NCBI GenBank assembly: GCA_910587195.1 | Contig: CAJUKL010000001.1 | Location: forward strand, 1 to 64,000 | DNA from: an uncultured Clostridia bacterium | Lineage (GTDB): Bacteria; Bacillota; Clostridia; Lachnospirales; Anaerotignaceae | DNA: 64,000 nt | Reading direction: 5' to 3' | In this document: in pieces, positions 34,948-44,050 of the stretch | Layout: each line of letters starts with the position of its first letter | Position numbering within the stretch: position 1 is the first letter of the stretch | Translations under genes and position numbers: made by a program | Notes under the pieces: model-generated | The model's database searches: none | The model's input: the letters and a program-made list of their open reading frames with translations, nothing else | What the model was told of the DNA's origin: nothing

Positions 34948-34974
34948 ATTGTCTACTTCTCCCTCAATATCAAA

Positions 34975-35017
34975 ATAGCAAACTTCTCTAGTAAAGCAAA
35001 GTCTTTTCTAGAGAAGT
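34975..35017 (-). terminator. Terminator after the dCache-type chemoreceptor gene
   Basis: ACTTCTCTAG, a 16-nt loop, CTAGAGAAGT, then TTGCTATTTT on the minus strand: a 10-bp perfect stem. Confidence 0.65.
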
Positions 35018-35035
35018 CAACTCATTTTAACCTAG

Positions 35036-37006
35036 TTACATTTTTGTATGGAACTCCTCAACCATTTTTTGTAATGCAAGTGCTTGTTGTGTTAATTCAT
35101 CTACAGAATTTGTACTATCTTTACTTACTTGTAAATTTTTAGATGCAATATTTGAAATTGCTTCCACTGCATACGCAATATTTTCTAATGCAACCATTTC
35201 ACTTTCAACAGAAACTAAAAGTTTATCTGTAATACCTGTAATTTCCTGTGACATTTCTGCAATATCATTCATAGAAACAGATGTTTCATTTGCTACTTTT
35301 ACGCCTGTATCAATGGCTGTTGCAGAATTTTTAATAATATCTGTTGTATATTTTGCAAAATCCGAACTTTTTGCTGCAAGATTTCTAACTTCATTTGCCA
35401 CAACAGAAAAACCTTTTCCTGCTTCTCCTGCTCTTGCAGCCTCAATCGAAGCATTGATTGCTAATATATTTGTCTGGAATGCAATATCTTCCATAAACTT
35501 TGTTGTTTTACTAATTTCTTCTTCACTTGTTCTAATGTTATCCATTGCTTTGAGAAGTTCTTTCATATGTCCAACGCCTTCTTCAAGTTTTTGTTCTACC
35601 TTTGTTGTCAGTTCTTTTGTATCTTTTGCATTTTCATCTACTGCTACAATACTATGAGATATTTCATTTGATTCTTCTATTAGCTTTTCTATAGATTCTG
35701 CTTGTTCTTCACTTGCAACTTGCACACTTCTAGCATCGCTAGAAACACCGATTGCAGCACTAGAAAGTGTATTTGCAGCAGATTGTATTTCTTTAATCAT
35801 ATCACTTAAAGAATTAATAATAAAATTCGTAGATTCTTTTAAAACTACAAAGTCCCCTACAAAATTTTCTTCTACATTTTTTGTCAAATCCTTTTTTGCA
35901 ACAGACATCAATACTTCTCTTAGTTCCATAATATATTTACTAATATCTCTTACTGTTTCTTGTAGAGATACAGATAAATCTTGTGTTTCATCATTGGTTT
36001 GCAACACATCAACAGGACTTGTAATATCTCCAGTTGCCAATTTTTGTATCCTTTGTTTTACATTTCTAATTGGGCCAGAAATTTTACTTGAAAAATAAGT
36101 TGCTATTATAGTTGCAATAAGACAGCAAACCAATGCTACCAAAACATTACTTACAATACTTCTTAACTGTACTGCTTTAAATTCTTCATAAGGTAAAAAC
36201 AATGCCATATACCAATTTGCACCTCTTACCGGTGTATATGCTACAAATTGTTTTTTTCCATTTACTTTTAATTGCCGGATATTGGTTTCTCCAGTATACA
36301 TATTTTGAAATAAATTTAACAATTCTTCATTGCCAGCATACAGCTCTGATACATTTGTTTTATTTTCTACAAAACTCATATCAGGGTGTGCCATAATAAC
36401 ACCATTTGCATTGATAATAGCTGCATAACCACTATAACCAATATGCAAATTACTAACAACATCATTTAATACATCATATTTATAACTACCAACAATATAA
36501 TATAATACTTCTTCTCCAGCTTTCACTGGAGAACCTATCACAATTTGCAGCTGGTCATCTGTATATTCCACATCATTTACTACTAAATTTCCTGTTTCCT
36601 GCATTCCTTGAAACAATGTAGTTGTATCTATTGATTCCGGACTATTTTCCGTACCACAATAAAATTTTCCATCTGGTGTATATAAAGACAGCCAGACAAA
36701 TTCAATTCCAGAAGTTGTTGTTGTTAATATTTCTTTTTTTTCTTCTAATGTTGCATTGGCATCTTTTAAAGTTCCTCTATCAGAAAGAGAGAGAATTCGG
36801 TCTGCTAATATATGTAAATTTCCTTCTACTGTTTGGGAGGAAATCTTTGTCAAAGGTCTTAGTAAATCCTCTACTAAGGTATTTGTCAGTACACCAATGT
36901 TATACATCATAACTCCCGTTGTAAATACAGCGACGCAAAGCACTCCTGCAATTGCAGTCGTTATAATTTTTGCTTTAATACTTCTATATTTTCGTATTTC
37001 CAACAT
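35036..37006 (-). CDS. Methyl-accepting chemotaxis protein with Cache-type sensor
   Basis: 656 residues. Membrane helix ~12-34, a large extracellular domain (~35-275) of the double Cache type (GIEFVWLSLYTPDGKFYCGT, then YAAIINANGVIMAHPDMSFV), second helix ~285-305, HAMP, and a signalling domain with hairpin tip FQTNILAINASIEAARAGEA. Cache domains bind small metabolites such as amino acids or carboxylates; the ligand cannot be read here. It signals to CheA through CheW or CheV. It follows the other receptor by 83 bp, separated by a strong terminator. Confidence 0.93.
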   Translation of the reverse strand: MLEIRKYRSIKAKIITTAIAGVLCVAVFTTGVMMYNIGVLTNTLVEDLLRPLTKISSQTVEGNLHILADRILSLSDRGTLKDANATLEEKKEILTTTTSGIEFVWLSLYTPDGKFYCGTENSPESIDTTTLFQGMQETGNLVVNDVEYTDDQLQIVIGSPVKAGEEVLYYIVGSYKYDVLNDVVSNLHIGYSGYAAIINANGVIMAHPDMSFVENKTNVSELYAGNEELLNLFQNMYTGETNIRQLKVNGKKQFVAYTPVRGANWYMALFLPYEEFKAVQLRSIVSNVLVALVCCLIATIIATYFSSKISGPIRNVKQRIQKLATGDITSPVDVLQTNDETQDLSVSLQETVRDISKYIMELREVLMSVAKKDLTKNVEENFVGDFVVLKESTNFIINSLSDMIKEIQSAANTLSSAAIGVSSDARSVQVASEEQAESIEKLIEESNEISHSIVAVDENAKDTKELTTKVEQKLEEGVGHMKELLKAMDNIRTSEEEISKTTKFMEDIAFQTNILAINASIEAARAGEAGKGFSVVANEVRNLAAKSSDFAKYTTDIIKNSATAIDTGVKVANETSVSMNDIAEMSQEITGITDKLLVSVESEMVALENIAYAVEAISNIASKNLQVSKDSTNSVDELTQQALALQKMVEEFHTKM

Positions 37007-37044
37007 TTATCATTTCCCCCCAATAATCATTTATCATTATTTGT

Positions 37045-37084
37045 CAAAAAAGCAGTACGGATTTATGATGCCGCACCGCTTTTC
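37045..37084 (-). terminator. Intrinsic terminator after the 4HB-type chemoreceptor gene
   Basis: On the minus strand AGCGGTGCGG, loop, CCGTACTGCT (two G-U pairs), then TTTTTT. Confidence 0.85.
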
Positions 37085-37089
37085 TTCAT

Positions 37090-38886
37090 TTAATATTTGC
37101 TATCAAAATTTTGTTCCTGCTGAAAATCATAATTTTCATATTCTGTTGTATTGTCATAATCCACTGGTTTATATATCATGGTGTCTTCCATTCCTGTTAA
37201 ACCTTTTAACTTAAATTGACCTATCAAAGATTTTAACATTTCAGACTGGCTTGACAATTCTTCACTAGCTGCCGCACTTTGTTGTGCTGTTGCAGAGTTT
37301 GTTTGAATAACTGCAGAAATTTGTTCCATACCAAGAGTTACTTGGCTAATAGCAGAAGATTGGTCTTTTGATGCCGCAGAAATTTGACTAATAATATTTG
37401 CAACTTCTTGCACACCTTCCACAACAGAATTTAAAGATTGTGCTGTTTCATTTGCAATTTCTTCTCCATTTTTTACTGCTTTAATAGAATTTTCAATTAA
37501 CTTCGCTGTATTTTTAGAAGCATCTGCACTTCTGCTGGCTAATGTTCTTACTTCATCTGCTACAACTGCAAAACCTTTTCCAGCTGCACCTGCTCTTGCT
37601 GCTTCTACCGCTGCATTTAAGGCAAGAATATTGGTCTGGAATGCAATATCTTCAATGGTTTTAATAATTTTTCCAATTTCACTGGAGGAGTTACTAATAT
37701 CTTTCATTGCCTCCAGCATATTTTTCATTCTTTCACTACTTTCAGATGCTTCACTTTCCACTTTTCCAGCTCTTTGATTTGCTTGGTTGGCATTTTCTGC
37801 ATTTTTTGATACTTTGTTTGAAATTTCTGTAATTGTTGCAGATAATTCTTCCACAGAACTTGCTTGTTCCGTTGTTCCTTGGGAAAGTGCTTGTGCACCA
37901 CTGGAAACCTGCCCTGCGCCACTGGAAACTTGCATAGAAGATTCTGCCACTGTTTGCATTGTTTCACAAATTTTATCTATAAATTGAAAGATAGATTGTT
38001 CGATTCCTGAAAAATCACCTTTAAATGGTTCTTTCCCTGCTTCTCTTTCTATTCTAAAGTCGCCATCTGACATTCTTTGCATGGTATTACTAATTCGGTC
38101 AATATAATCGGATAAGGTTGCAATCGAAGAACGAACACTATCTGCCATCTCTCCCAATTCATCACGAGATTCATATTCTAAAGAAGTATGTACATTTCCT
38201 TTTGACATTTCATTCATTGCATATAATACTTCATTTAATGGTGTCAAAATTAAACGGCTCAATTTTGCTACCATTAACATTGCAATAATAATCGCAATAA
38301 TTAATATAATAATAATAGAAATATTTACTTTTGTTGTAATACCAGCTGCTTCTTCTGTCTGTTTTTGTATAATATCACTTTGTTCATTCACAATAGTATT
38401 TAAACAACTTTCAACTTCATCAACAATAGACTGATATTCACCTTTATACATTTCAAATGCTTGCCTATTAAGTTCCTCATCTCCTGAGGAAGTTAGAACA
38501 CCAATTTGATTTCCTATATTTGTCATTTTTCCAAGAGAAGCCTCTAAAGTTGTAAATAAGTTAGCATCCACTCTCGCACTTTGTTTATATACACTGATAA
38601 TATTATTCAATGTTGTCATATCCTCAGTTACACCTTGCATCTGTTTGTTAACTAAGTCTATATCTGTTTCTAATAAAGCTCTTAACATACTCACTTGTAC
38701 TTTTTCTAATTCTATTTGTATTTGTTGGGAATATCTTGTATTTGGTACTGCTTTTTGTGAAAAAGTTTCAATACTATTATTCATATGCCCGATACTGATA
38801 AAAGCAGTCACTCCTAACACAAGCGTTACAGCAATAATAACTGCAAGACTAACTAATAGTTTAGTCCTTACTTTCAAATTTTTCAT
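37090..38886 (-). CDS. Methyl-accepting chemotaxis protein with four-helix-bundle sensor
   Basis: About 598 residues. Membrane helix ~10-30, a helical extracellular domain (~35-190, 4HB_MCP-like), second helix ~190-212, HAMP (MLVAKLSRLILTPLNEVLYA), and signalling domain with FQTNILALNAAVEAARAGAA. The C-terminal ~25 residues are acidic/aromatic (YDNTTEYENYDF). The frame is open to 39003, but ATG 38886 has GAGGAGG and gives the usual charged start MKNLKVRTKLL. A near-consensus sigma-A promoter lies at 39152-39180, leaving a ~260-nt leader. Confidence 0.93.
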   Translation of the reverse strand: MKNLKVRTKLLVSLAVIIAVTLVLGVTAFISIGHMNNSIETFSQKAVPNTRYSQQIQIELEKVQVSMLRALLETDIDLVNKQMQGVTEDMTTLNNIISVYKQSARVDANLFTTLEASLGKMTNIGNQIGVLTSSGDEELNRQAFEMYKGEYQSIVDEVESCLNTIVNEQSDIIQKQTEEAAGITTKVNISIIIILIIAIIIAMLMVAKLSRLILTPLNEVLYAMNEMSKGNVHTSLEYESRDELGEMADSVRSSIATLSDYIDRISNTMQRMSDGDFRIEREAGKEPFKGDFSGIEQSIFQFIDKICETMQTVAESSMQVSSGAGQVSSGAQALSQGTTEQASSVEELSATITEISNKVSKNAENANQANQRAGKVESEASESSERMKNMLEAMKDISNSSSEIGKIIKTIEDIAFQTNILALNAAVEAARAGAAGKGFAVVADEVRTLASRSADASKNTAKLIENSIKAVKNGEEIANETAQSLNSVVEGVQEVANIISQISAASKDQSSAISQVTLGMEQISAVIQTNSATAQQSAAASEELSSQSEMLKSLIGQFKLKGLTGMEDTMIYKPVDYDNTTEYENYDFQQEQNFDSKY

Positions 38887-39151
38887 AAATTGTCCTCCTC
38901 GTTTTTGCTTGGTTCTATATAATAAAAATAAGAAATAGAAATTAAAAGATGTCAAATTATTTTCTAAAAGATGGATAGAAATAAGTCCATTTTTATAACT
39001 CATTTTTTGAAAAATTTAGAACAAAATTTAAATTCTATTTTCTTACTCAACAAAGAAAATTAAAAAAACTTGATTTTATATTTTATAGAGAAATTATTTA
39101 GGAACTAAAAATTGACCACATCATGTATACTTATGTATTAACATATACTTT

Positions 39152-39180
39152 AATATAACATCTTACGACAGCATAGTCAA
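39152..39180 (-). promoter_or_regulatory. Sigma-A promoter in the gap before the chemoreceptor gene
   Basis: TTGACT (39175-39180), 17 bp, TATATT (39152-39157) on the minus strand. A near-palindrome TATGTTAATACATA lies just downstream and may be an operator. The 38887-39361 gap otherwise shows only AT-rich DNA and the abrB-like terminator. Confidence 0.55.
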
Positions 39181-39316
39181 TGATATTCCAACAAAAAACA
39201 TAATTCTAAGAAATAAACTTTTTACTATAAATTCCATAATTTTCTTGTTATTCTCTTGTTATTAATATATTAATAAAAGAGTATAAAAAATGTATTTTTT
39301 TATGCTTTATTACACG

Positions 39317-39343
39317 AAAAAAGCGGCATCTTAAGATACCGCT
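39317..39343 (-). terminator. Intrinsic terminator of the AbrB-like gene
   Basis: On the minus strand AGCGGTATCTTAAGATGCCG with the stem closing into GCT and then TTTTTTCG. Confidence 0.85.
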
Positions 39344-39361
39344 GTGGAAAAGAGTGTAGAC

Positions 39362-39625
39362 TTACTCTCTCACCTGCAACCCTGCAAGTTTTGCCAATTC
39401 AAGGACAGAACTTTTTGCTACTTTTTTGCCTTTGTAATCAATCAAGTCATCCATTGCACCAGTAAAGATATCTGCAGGTTCATATTTTTTTAGGATTACT
39501 TTTTCATCATCTACAAAAATTTCCAAAGAATCTTTTTCTTTGATGTTCAAAACCCTTCGCAGTTCAATAGGCAATACAACGCGTCCTAACTCATCCACTT
39601 TTCTTACAATTCCCGTTGATTTCAT
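39362..39625 (-). CDS. abrB: AbrB-family transition-state regulator
   Basis: 87 residues. The N-terminal swapped-hairpin DNA-binding domain reads STGIVRKVDELGRVVLPIEL, then RRVLNIKEKDSLEIFVDD. The C-terminal ~35 residues form the dimerisation part. The family (AbrB, Abh, SpoVT) represses or tunes post-exponential genes, including sporulation. It stands alone with its own terminator, divergent from spmA. It could be SpoVT-like in role, but the length fits AbrB better (SpoVT is about 178 residues). Confidence 0.88.
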   Translation of the reverse strand: MKSTGIVRKVDELGRVVLPIELRRVLNIKEKDSLEIFVDDEKVILKKYEPADIFTGAMDDLIDYKGKKVAKSSVLELAKLAGLQVRE

Positions 39626-39804
39626 TTTAAAAATCCTCTCTAAAAAATAAAATTTGATTTTTAATACCTATCGAAATGACTATATCACATTTGTCAAACA
39701 ATGTCAACTTATAAAAAAACAGAAAGAAAATTTGTTTATTTTTATAGCAATTTTTCAATCAGCACAGAATATATTACAATAAGAAAGAAAAAGGATTGGT
39801 TAGT

Positions 39805-40386
39805 ATGTTAAACTTTATTTGGGTATTTTGTATTTTATTTGGTATATTGTTTGCTCTTGTCACAGGTGAGATGGGTTCTGTTTCACAAGCTGTGTTGTCA
39901 GGTGGTAGAGATGCTGTAAATCTTGCCATTACAATGGCTGGTGTTGTTGCAACATGGAGTGGAATTATGAAAATTGCAGAAAGAGGAGGTATGATTTCCA
40001 CTTTATCAAATCGTTTTGCACCCCTATTGCATTTTCTTTTTCCAGACATTCCCCCAAAAAGTAAAGCACTTCAATACATATCTGCTAATTTTATAGCCAA
40101 TTTTTTAGGTTTAGGCTGGGCAGCCACACCTGCTGGTATTCTTGCTATGAAAGAATTACAAAAATATAATAAAAATAAAGGCAGTGCCAGCAATGCCATG
40201 TGTATTTTTATGATTATTAATATGTCATCTCTGCAAATTGTTACAATTAATATTCTTGCCTATCGTACCCAATATGGGTCTGCAAATCCTGGCGAAATTA
40301 TAGGGCCTGGCATCATTGCCACTCTTTTTTCAACCTTAATCGGTGTTTTTGTAGGCAAGTTATTAGAGCGGAGGTGGCACCGTTGA
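39805..40386 (+). CDS. spmA: Spore maturation protein A
   Basis: About 193 residues, membrane protein of the nucleoside-recognition (Gate) family: GGRDAVNLAITMAGVVATWS, LFPDIPPKSKALQYISANF, LGLGWAATPAGILAMKELQK. SpmA and SpmB are needed for full dehydration of the spore core in B. subtilis. ATG 39805 follows AAGGA by nine bases; an in-frame TTG at 39796 is too close to it. It shows the organism probably sporulates. Confidence 0.92.
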   Translation: MLNFIWVFCILFGILFALVTGEMGSVSQAVLSGGRDAVNLAITMAGVVATWSGIMKIAERGGMISTLSNRFAPLLHFLFPDIPPKSKALQYISANFIANFLGLGWAATPAGILAMKELQKYNKNKGSASNAMCIFMIINMSSLQIVTINILAYRTQYGSANPGEIIGPGIIATLFSTLIGVFVGKLLERRWHR

Positions 40387-40916
40387 TATTTTTTTTATAT
40401 CTTTCTGACTTTATTATCCCCATTACCATCTTATTTATTGTAGTATTTGCCTGCATTAAAAAAGTCAATATTTATGATGCATTTATAGAAGGTGCAATAG
40501 ATGGTTTAAAAACCGTAATGGATATATTGCCTACTTTAATCGCTCTAATGGTTGCAGTAGCAGTATTACGGAGCAGTGGATTCTTAAGTTTTTTAACAGA
40601 AATACTAAAACCTTTTGTAGAATGGACAGGATTTCCAGCGGAAATTATACCACTTAGTTTGATGCGTTTGGTATCTTCCTCTGCTGCAACTGGTCTTTTA
40701 GTTGATTTATTTACAACCTATGGCACAGATTCCTTTATTGGCAGAATTTCCTCTGTTATGATGAGTTGTACAGAAACTGTATTTTATACTATGTCTGTTT
40801 ACTTTACTGCTGTCAAAATTACAAAAACTCGTTTTACACTTGTTGGAGCAATCGCTGCAAATATCGCTGGTATTGTTGCCGCTTATTACATAACTTTACT
40901 ACTTTTTGGCAGATAA
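40383..40916 (+). CDS. spmB: Spore maturation protein B
   Basis: About 178 residues, membrane protein paired with SpmA: EGAIDGLKTVMDILPTLIAL, SLMRLVSSSAATGLLVDLFT, MSCTETVFYTMSVYFTAVKI, all typical. The start is TTG at 40383 (GGAGG at 40370-40374), overlapping the spmA stop as TTGA, so translation is coupled. Confidence 0.92.
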   Translation: MIFFLYLSDFIIPITILFIVVFACIKKVNIYDAFIEGAIDGLKTVMDILPTLIALMVAVAVLRSSGFLSFLTEILKPFVEWTGFPAEIIPLSLMRLVSSSAATGLLVDLFTTYGTDSFIGRISSVMMSCTETVFYTMSVYFTAVKITKTRFTLVGAIAANIAGIVAAYYITLLLFGR

Positions 40917-40936
40917 AGAGCCAATATACTTTTATT

Positions 40937-40966
40937 GGCATAAAGCATTTTTTCATGCTTTATGCC
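40937..40966. terminator. Bidirectional terminator between spmB and the MerR-type gene
   Basis: 12-bp perfect stem GGCATAAAGCAT/ATGCTTTATGCC; T/A-rich flanks on both sides. Confidence 0.7.
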
Positions 40967-40979
40967 AAACTTTGCTTTT

Positions 40980-41822
40980 TTAATATTTTTTATAAAACGC
41001 TGCAATCGCTTGTGCAAAATATTCTGATGCCCCTATGCCATATTTTTTATCTATCATAGGTATTATTTTCTGATTGTGATAATATTGTGCAAGTCCCATC
41101 ATAAGCCCTTTTTCCTGCTTTAGTTGACAAAATTGTTTCATAACAAAAGCATACTCGCCAACGATTTCTTTCACTTCAAAGGAATTTACATCACAACCTT
41201 GTTTTTTTACCAACTTATATAAAATCATTTCTTCTCGTTTTTTATAACTTTCTGCAACCTCTTTACTAAGTGGCTGTATATTCAAAAAGGCTTCTTTCCC
41301 ACCATACCATTCTACTACTTTTGCATAACGCTTTTGCATATCTTCTGAAGATACCACTTCCATATAATGATTCTTCCATTTTTCAACGCTACCAAATTCT
41401 GCAATCGCTGTTTGACGGATTTTATCCGGCATCTTATCAAACATCATTTTAAACATTTCTTGTATTTCTGTTTTGGTAAAAATTTCAAAATTCATTACAT
41501 CCTCCCCTTTCAAAATGGTATCAATATGAGTAATTAACTTTTCAATGCGTTCTTTTTTTAAAAGTAACATCTTTTTTTGCATTTCTAAAATTTGATTTCT
41601 GTTAAGACCATTTTCTTTGATGACTGTTTTAATTTCCTTTAAAGGAATATCAAACTCTCTAAAAAATAATATTTGTTGTAACATTTCTAATGCTTTATTA
41701 TCATAAAATCTGTAACCTGCCTCATTTTTTTCTGTAGGCAAAAGTAAACCGATTTCATCATAATAATGTAGGGTGCGTATGCTGATGCCTGTTATTTTTG
41801 AGATTTCTTTTACTGTCATCAT
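40980..41822 (-). CDS. MerR-family regulator with TipAS-like effector domain
   Basis: 280 residues. N-terminal MerR HTH (VKEISKITGISIRTLHYYDE, then AGYRFYD), a coiled-coil linker (~75-110), and a C-terminal domain with EMFKMMFDKMPDKIRQTAIAE-like helices of the TipAS_bind family. These proteins bind small hydrophobic or thiopeptide drugs and activate efflux or their own gene. Its promoter has the 19-bp spacer typical of MerR targets. No transporter is next to it, so autoregulation is the only target visible. GGGAGGTG lies before ATG 41822. Confidence 0.88.
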   Translation of the reverse strand: MMTVKEISKITGISIRTLHYYDEIGLLLPTEKNEAGYRFYDNKALEMLQQILFFREFDIPLKEIKTVIKENGLNRNQILEMQKKMLLLKKERIEKLITHIDTILKGEDVMNFEIFTKTEIQEMFKMMFDKMPDKIRQTAIAEFGSVEKWKNHYMEVVSSEDMQKRYAKVVEWYGGKEAFLNIQPLSKEVAESYKKREEMILYKLVKKQGCDVNSFEVKEIVGEYAFVMKQFCQLKQEKGLMMGLAQYYHNQKIIPMIDKKYGIGASEYFAQAIAAFYKKY

Positions 41823-41842
41823 TTTGTTTCACCTCCCTTTTT

Positions 41843-41873
41843 ATTTTAACGTATAACGTTGCGTAAGAGTCAA
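41843..41873 (-). promoter_or_regulatory. MerR-type promoter and operator (19-bp spacer)
   Basis: TTGACT (41868-41873), a 19-bp spacer and TAAAAT (41843-41848) on the minus strand. The spacer contains the dyad TTACGCAACGTTA. Long spacers with a central dyad are the hallmark of MerR-activated promoters. The leader would be only about 14 nt. Confidence 0.7.
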
Positions 41874-41884
41874 GTATTTTCCAT

Positions 41885-41918
41885 AAAAAAAATTCCACCA
41901 AAATTGATGGAATTTTTT
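41885..41918 (-). terminator. Intrinsic terminator of lysS
   Basis: AAATTCCATC, loop AATTTT, GGTGGAATTT with a long T-run on the minus strand and an A-run on the other side. Confidence 0.85.
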
Positions 41919-41922
41919 TATT

Positions 41923-43407
41923 TTACTTTTCTAAAGGCTTCATAGCAGGGAACAATAATACATCACGAATAGAAACAGATTCTGTCAAAAGCATTACCAT
42001 TCTATCAATTCCAATTCCCAAGCCGCCAGTAGGAGGCATACCATATTCTAATGCTGTAATAAAATCGTGGTCAATCATATTTGCTTCTTCATCCCCCGCT
42101 TCACGGAGTGCTTCTTGTTTCAAAAATCTTTCTTTTTGGTCAATCGGGTCATTTAATTCTGAATAAGCATTACCATATTCTCTACCAACAATAAATAATT
42201 CAAAACGTTCTGTAAAATCAGGCTTACTTGGTTTTTTCTTGCTTAAAGGAGAAATTTCTACAGGATAGTCAATAATAAAAGTTGGCTGAATCAAATTCTT
42301 TTCCGCATATTCTTCAAAGAAAAGACTTAAAATATCTCCTTTTTCATGTCTATCCTCAAATGCAATATGATGTTGCTTTGCTAATTTTTTTGCTTCTTCT
42401 GTATCTGCTACTGCATCAAAATCAACACCAGCATATTGTTTTACAGCATCTATCATTGTCATACGTGCAAATTTTTGCCCTAAATCTAATTCATGTCCGC
42501 CATAATTTATTTTTGTAGTACCTAATACCTTTTGTGCAACAGTACGGAATAAATCTTCTGTTAAATCCATCATACCTTCATAATCTGTAAATGCTTGATA
42601 AACTTCCAGCAAGGTAAACTCTGGATTATGGCGGATAGAAATTCCTTCATTTCGGAATACTCTACCAATTTCATAAACTCTTTCAAAACCACCAACAATC
42701 AAGCGTTTTAAAGGTAATTCCAATGCAATTCGTAAGTACATATCAATATCCATTGCATTATGATGGGTAATAAAAGGACGGGCAGCAGCACCACCAGAAA
42801 TAGATTGTAATACAGGTGTTTCTACCTCTAAAAATCCTCTATTATCTAAAAAATTTCTGATTTCTTTAATAATGGCAGAACGTTTCATAAAAGTATCTTT
42901 GACTTCTGGATTGACAATTAAATCAATATATCTTTGACGATAACGTAATTCTTGGTCTTTTAAACCATGAAATTTTTCAGGCAATACTTGTAAACTTTTT
43001 GATAATAATGTTACTTCTTTTGCATGAATGGAAATTTCGCCCGTTTTTGTTTTAAATACAAAACCTGTTATTCCAACAATGTCCCCAATATCAAATTTTT
43101 TAAAAGCAGCATAATGTTCATCACCAATGTCGTTTCTGCTGACATAGCATTGTATTGTACCATTTCTATCTTGTATATGACAGAAAGAAGCTTTTCCCAT
43201 AATTCTTTTAGACATTAAACGCCCTGCAATCGAAACATCTTGATTTTCTAATGTTTCAAATTCTGCTTTTACTTCATCACTATGTTTAGTTACTTCAAAC
43301 TTTGTTTTTTCAAAAGGATTTTGTCCCTCTGCTTGTAATTGTGCTAATTTTTCTCTACGAATTTGAATTTGTTCTGTTAATTCCTGTAGTTCCTTATTTT
43401 CTTCCAC
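41923..43407 (-). CDS. lysS: Lysyl-tRNA synthetase, class II
   Basis: About 494 residues: N-terminal OB-fold (VSIAGRLMSKRIMGKASFCH), class II motif 2 (FRNEGISIRHNPEFTLLEVY) and motif 3 (GLGIGIDRMVMLLT). It charges tRNA-Lys. The frame is open to an ATG at 43437 overlapping greA, but AAGGAGGT sits right before the GTG at 43407, which I take as start. The greA-lysS pair is a common Firmicutes arrangement. Confidence 0.96.
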   Translation of the reverse strand: MEENKELQELTEQIQIRREKLAQLQAEGQNPFEKTKFEVTKHSDEVKAEFETLENQDVSIAGRLMSKRIMGKASFCHIQDRNGTIQCYVSRNDIGDEHYAAFKKFDIGDIVGITGFVFKTKTGEISIHAKEVTLLSKSLQVLPEKFHGLKDQELRYRQRYIDLIVNPEVKDTFMKRSAIIKEIRNFLDNRGFLEVETPVLQSISGGAAARPFITHHNAMDIDMYLRIALELPLKRLIVGGFERVYEIGRVFRNEGISIRHNPEFTLLEVYQAFTDYEGMMDLTEDLFRTVAQKVLGTTKINYGGHELDLGQKFARMTMIDAVKQYAGVDFDAVADTEEAKKLAKQHHIAFEDRHEKGDILSLFFEEYAEKNLIQPTFIIDYPVEISPLSKKKPSKPDFTERFELFIVGREYGNAYSELNDPIDQKERFLKQEALREAGDEEANMIDHDFITALEYGMPPTGGLGIGIDRMVMLLTESVSIRDVLLFPAMKPLEK

Positions 43408-43420
43408 AACTATTACCTCC

Positions 43421-43897
43421 TTATTTTTTAATTTCATCTATACGAAACTTTAATTCACCGGAAGGAGTTTCTATTATCACAATCTCCCCAGATTTATGTC
43501 CAAGTAAACCTAAACCTACAGGGGATTCATTTGAAATTTTGCCATTCATAGGGTCAGCCTCCGCAGAGCCAACAATGGAATATTCCACTTCTTCCTCAAA
43601 TTCAAAGTCATATAATTTTACAGTGGAACCAACACTGATAATGTCATTATTCACTTCATCATCATCAATGACTTCTGCATTACGAAGCATTTTTTCTAAC
43701 ACAACAATTCTGGATTCAATTTCTGCTTGTTCTTCTTTTGCCGCATCATATTCTGCATTTTCAGACAAGTCACCTTGTCCTCTTGCTTCTTTTATTTTTT
43801 CTGCAACTTCTTTTCTACGAACTGTTTTTAAATTTTCTAATTCTTCTTCCATTTTTTTAAGACCTTCATAGGTCAAAATTACTTTTTTTTCTGCCAT
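43421..43897 (-). CDS. greA: Transcription elongation factor GreA
   Basis: 158 residues: N-terminal coiled coil (LTYEGLKKMEEELENLKTVR, EARGQGDLSENAEYDAAKEE with the acidic tip DLSENAEYD) and C-terminal FKBP-like domain (VGSTVKLYDFEFEEEVEY, NESPVGLGLLGHKSGE). It rescues backtracked RNA polymerase. It ends 13 bp before the lysS start. Confidence 0.96.
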   Translation of the reverse strand: MAEKKVILTYEGLKKMEEELENLKTVRRKEVAEKIKEARGQGDLSENAEYDAAKEEQAEIESRIVVLEKMLRNAEVIDDDEVNNDIISVGSTVKLYDFEFEEEVEYSIVGSAEADPMNGKISNESPVGLGLLGHKSGEIVIIETPSGELKFRIDEIKK

Positions 43898-43955
43898 AAC
43901 AGCAATTCACTCCTTTTATTGTATTTCAGCAAAACTGAAAGAGAATTTACCACTT

Positions 43956-43984
43956 GAAAAAGAGGCAGGTTTAACGCCTGCCTG
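43956..43984 (-). terminator. Intrinsic terminator after the unknown 295-residue gene
   Basis: AGGCAGG, loop CGTTAAA, CCTGCCT, then CTTTTTC on the minus strand. Confidence 0.85.
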
Positions 43985-44050
43985 AAAAATCTATTTTTTC
44001 TGTAAAATTATACTCTACTGATTGTTTGTTGTCAATCGAAAACAAAAACT

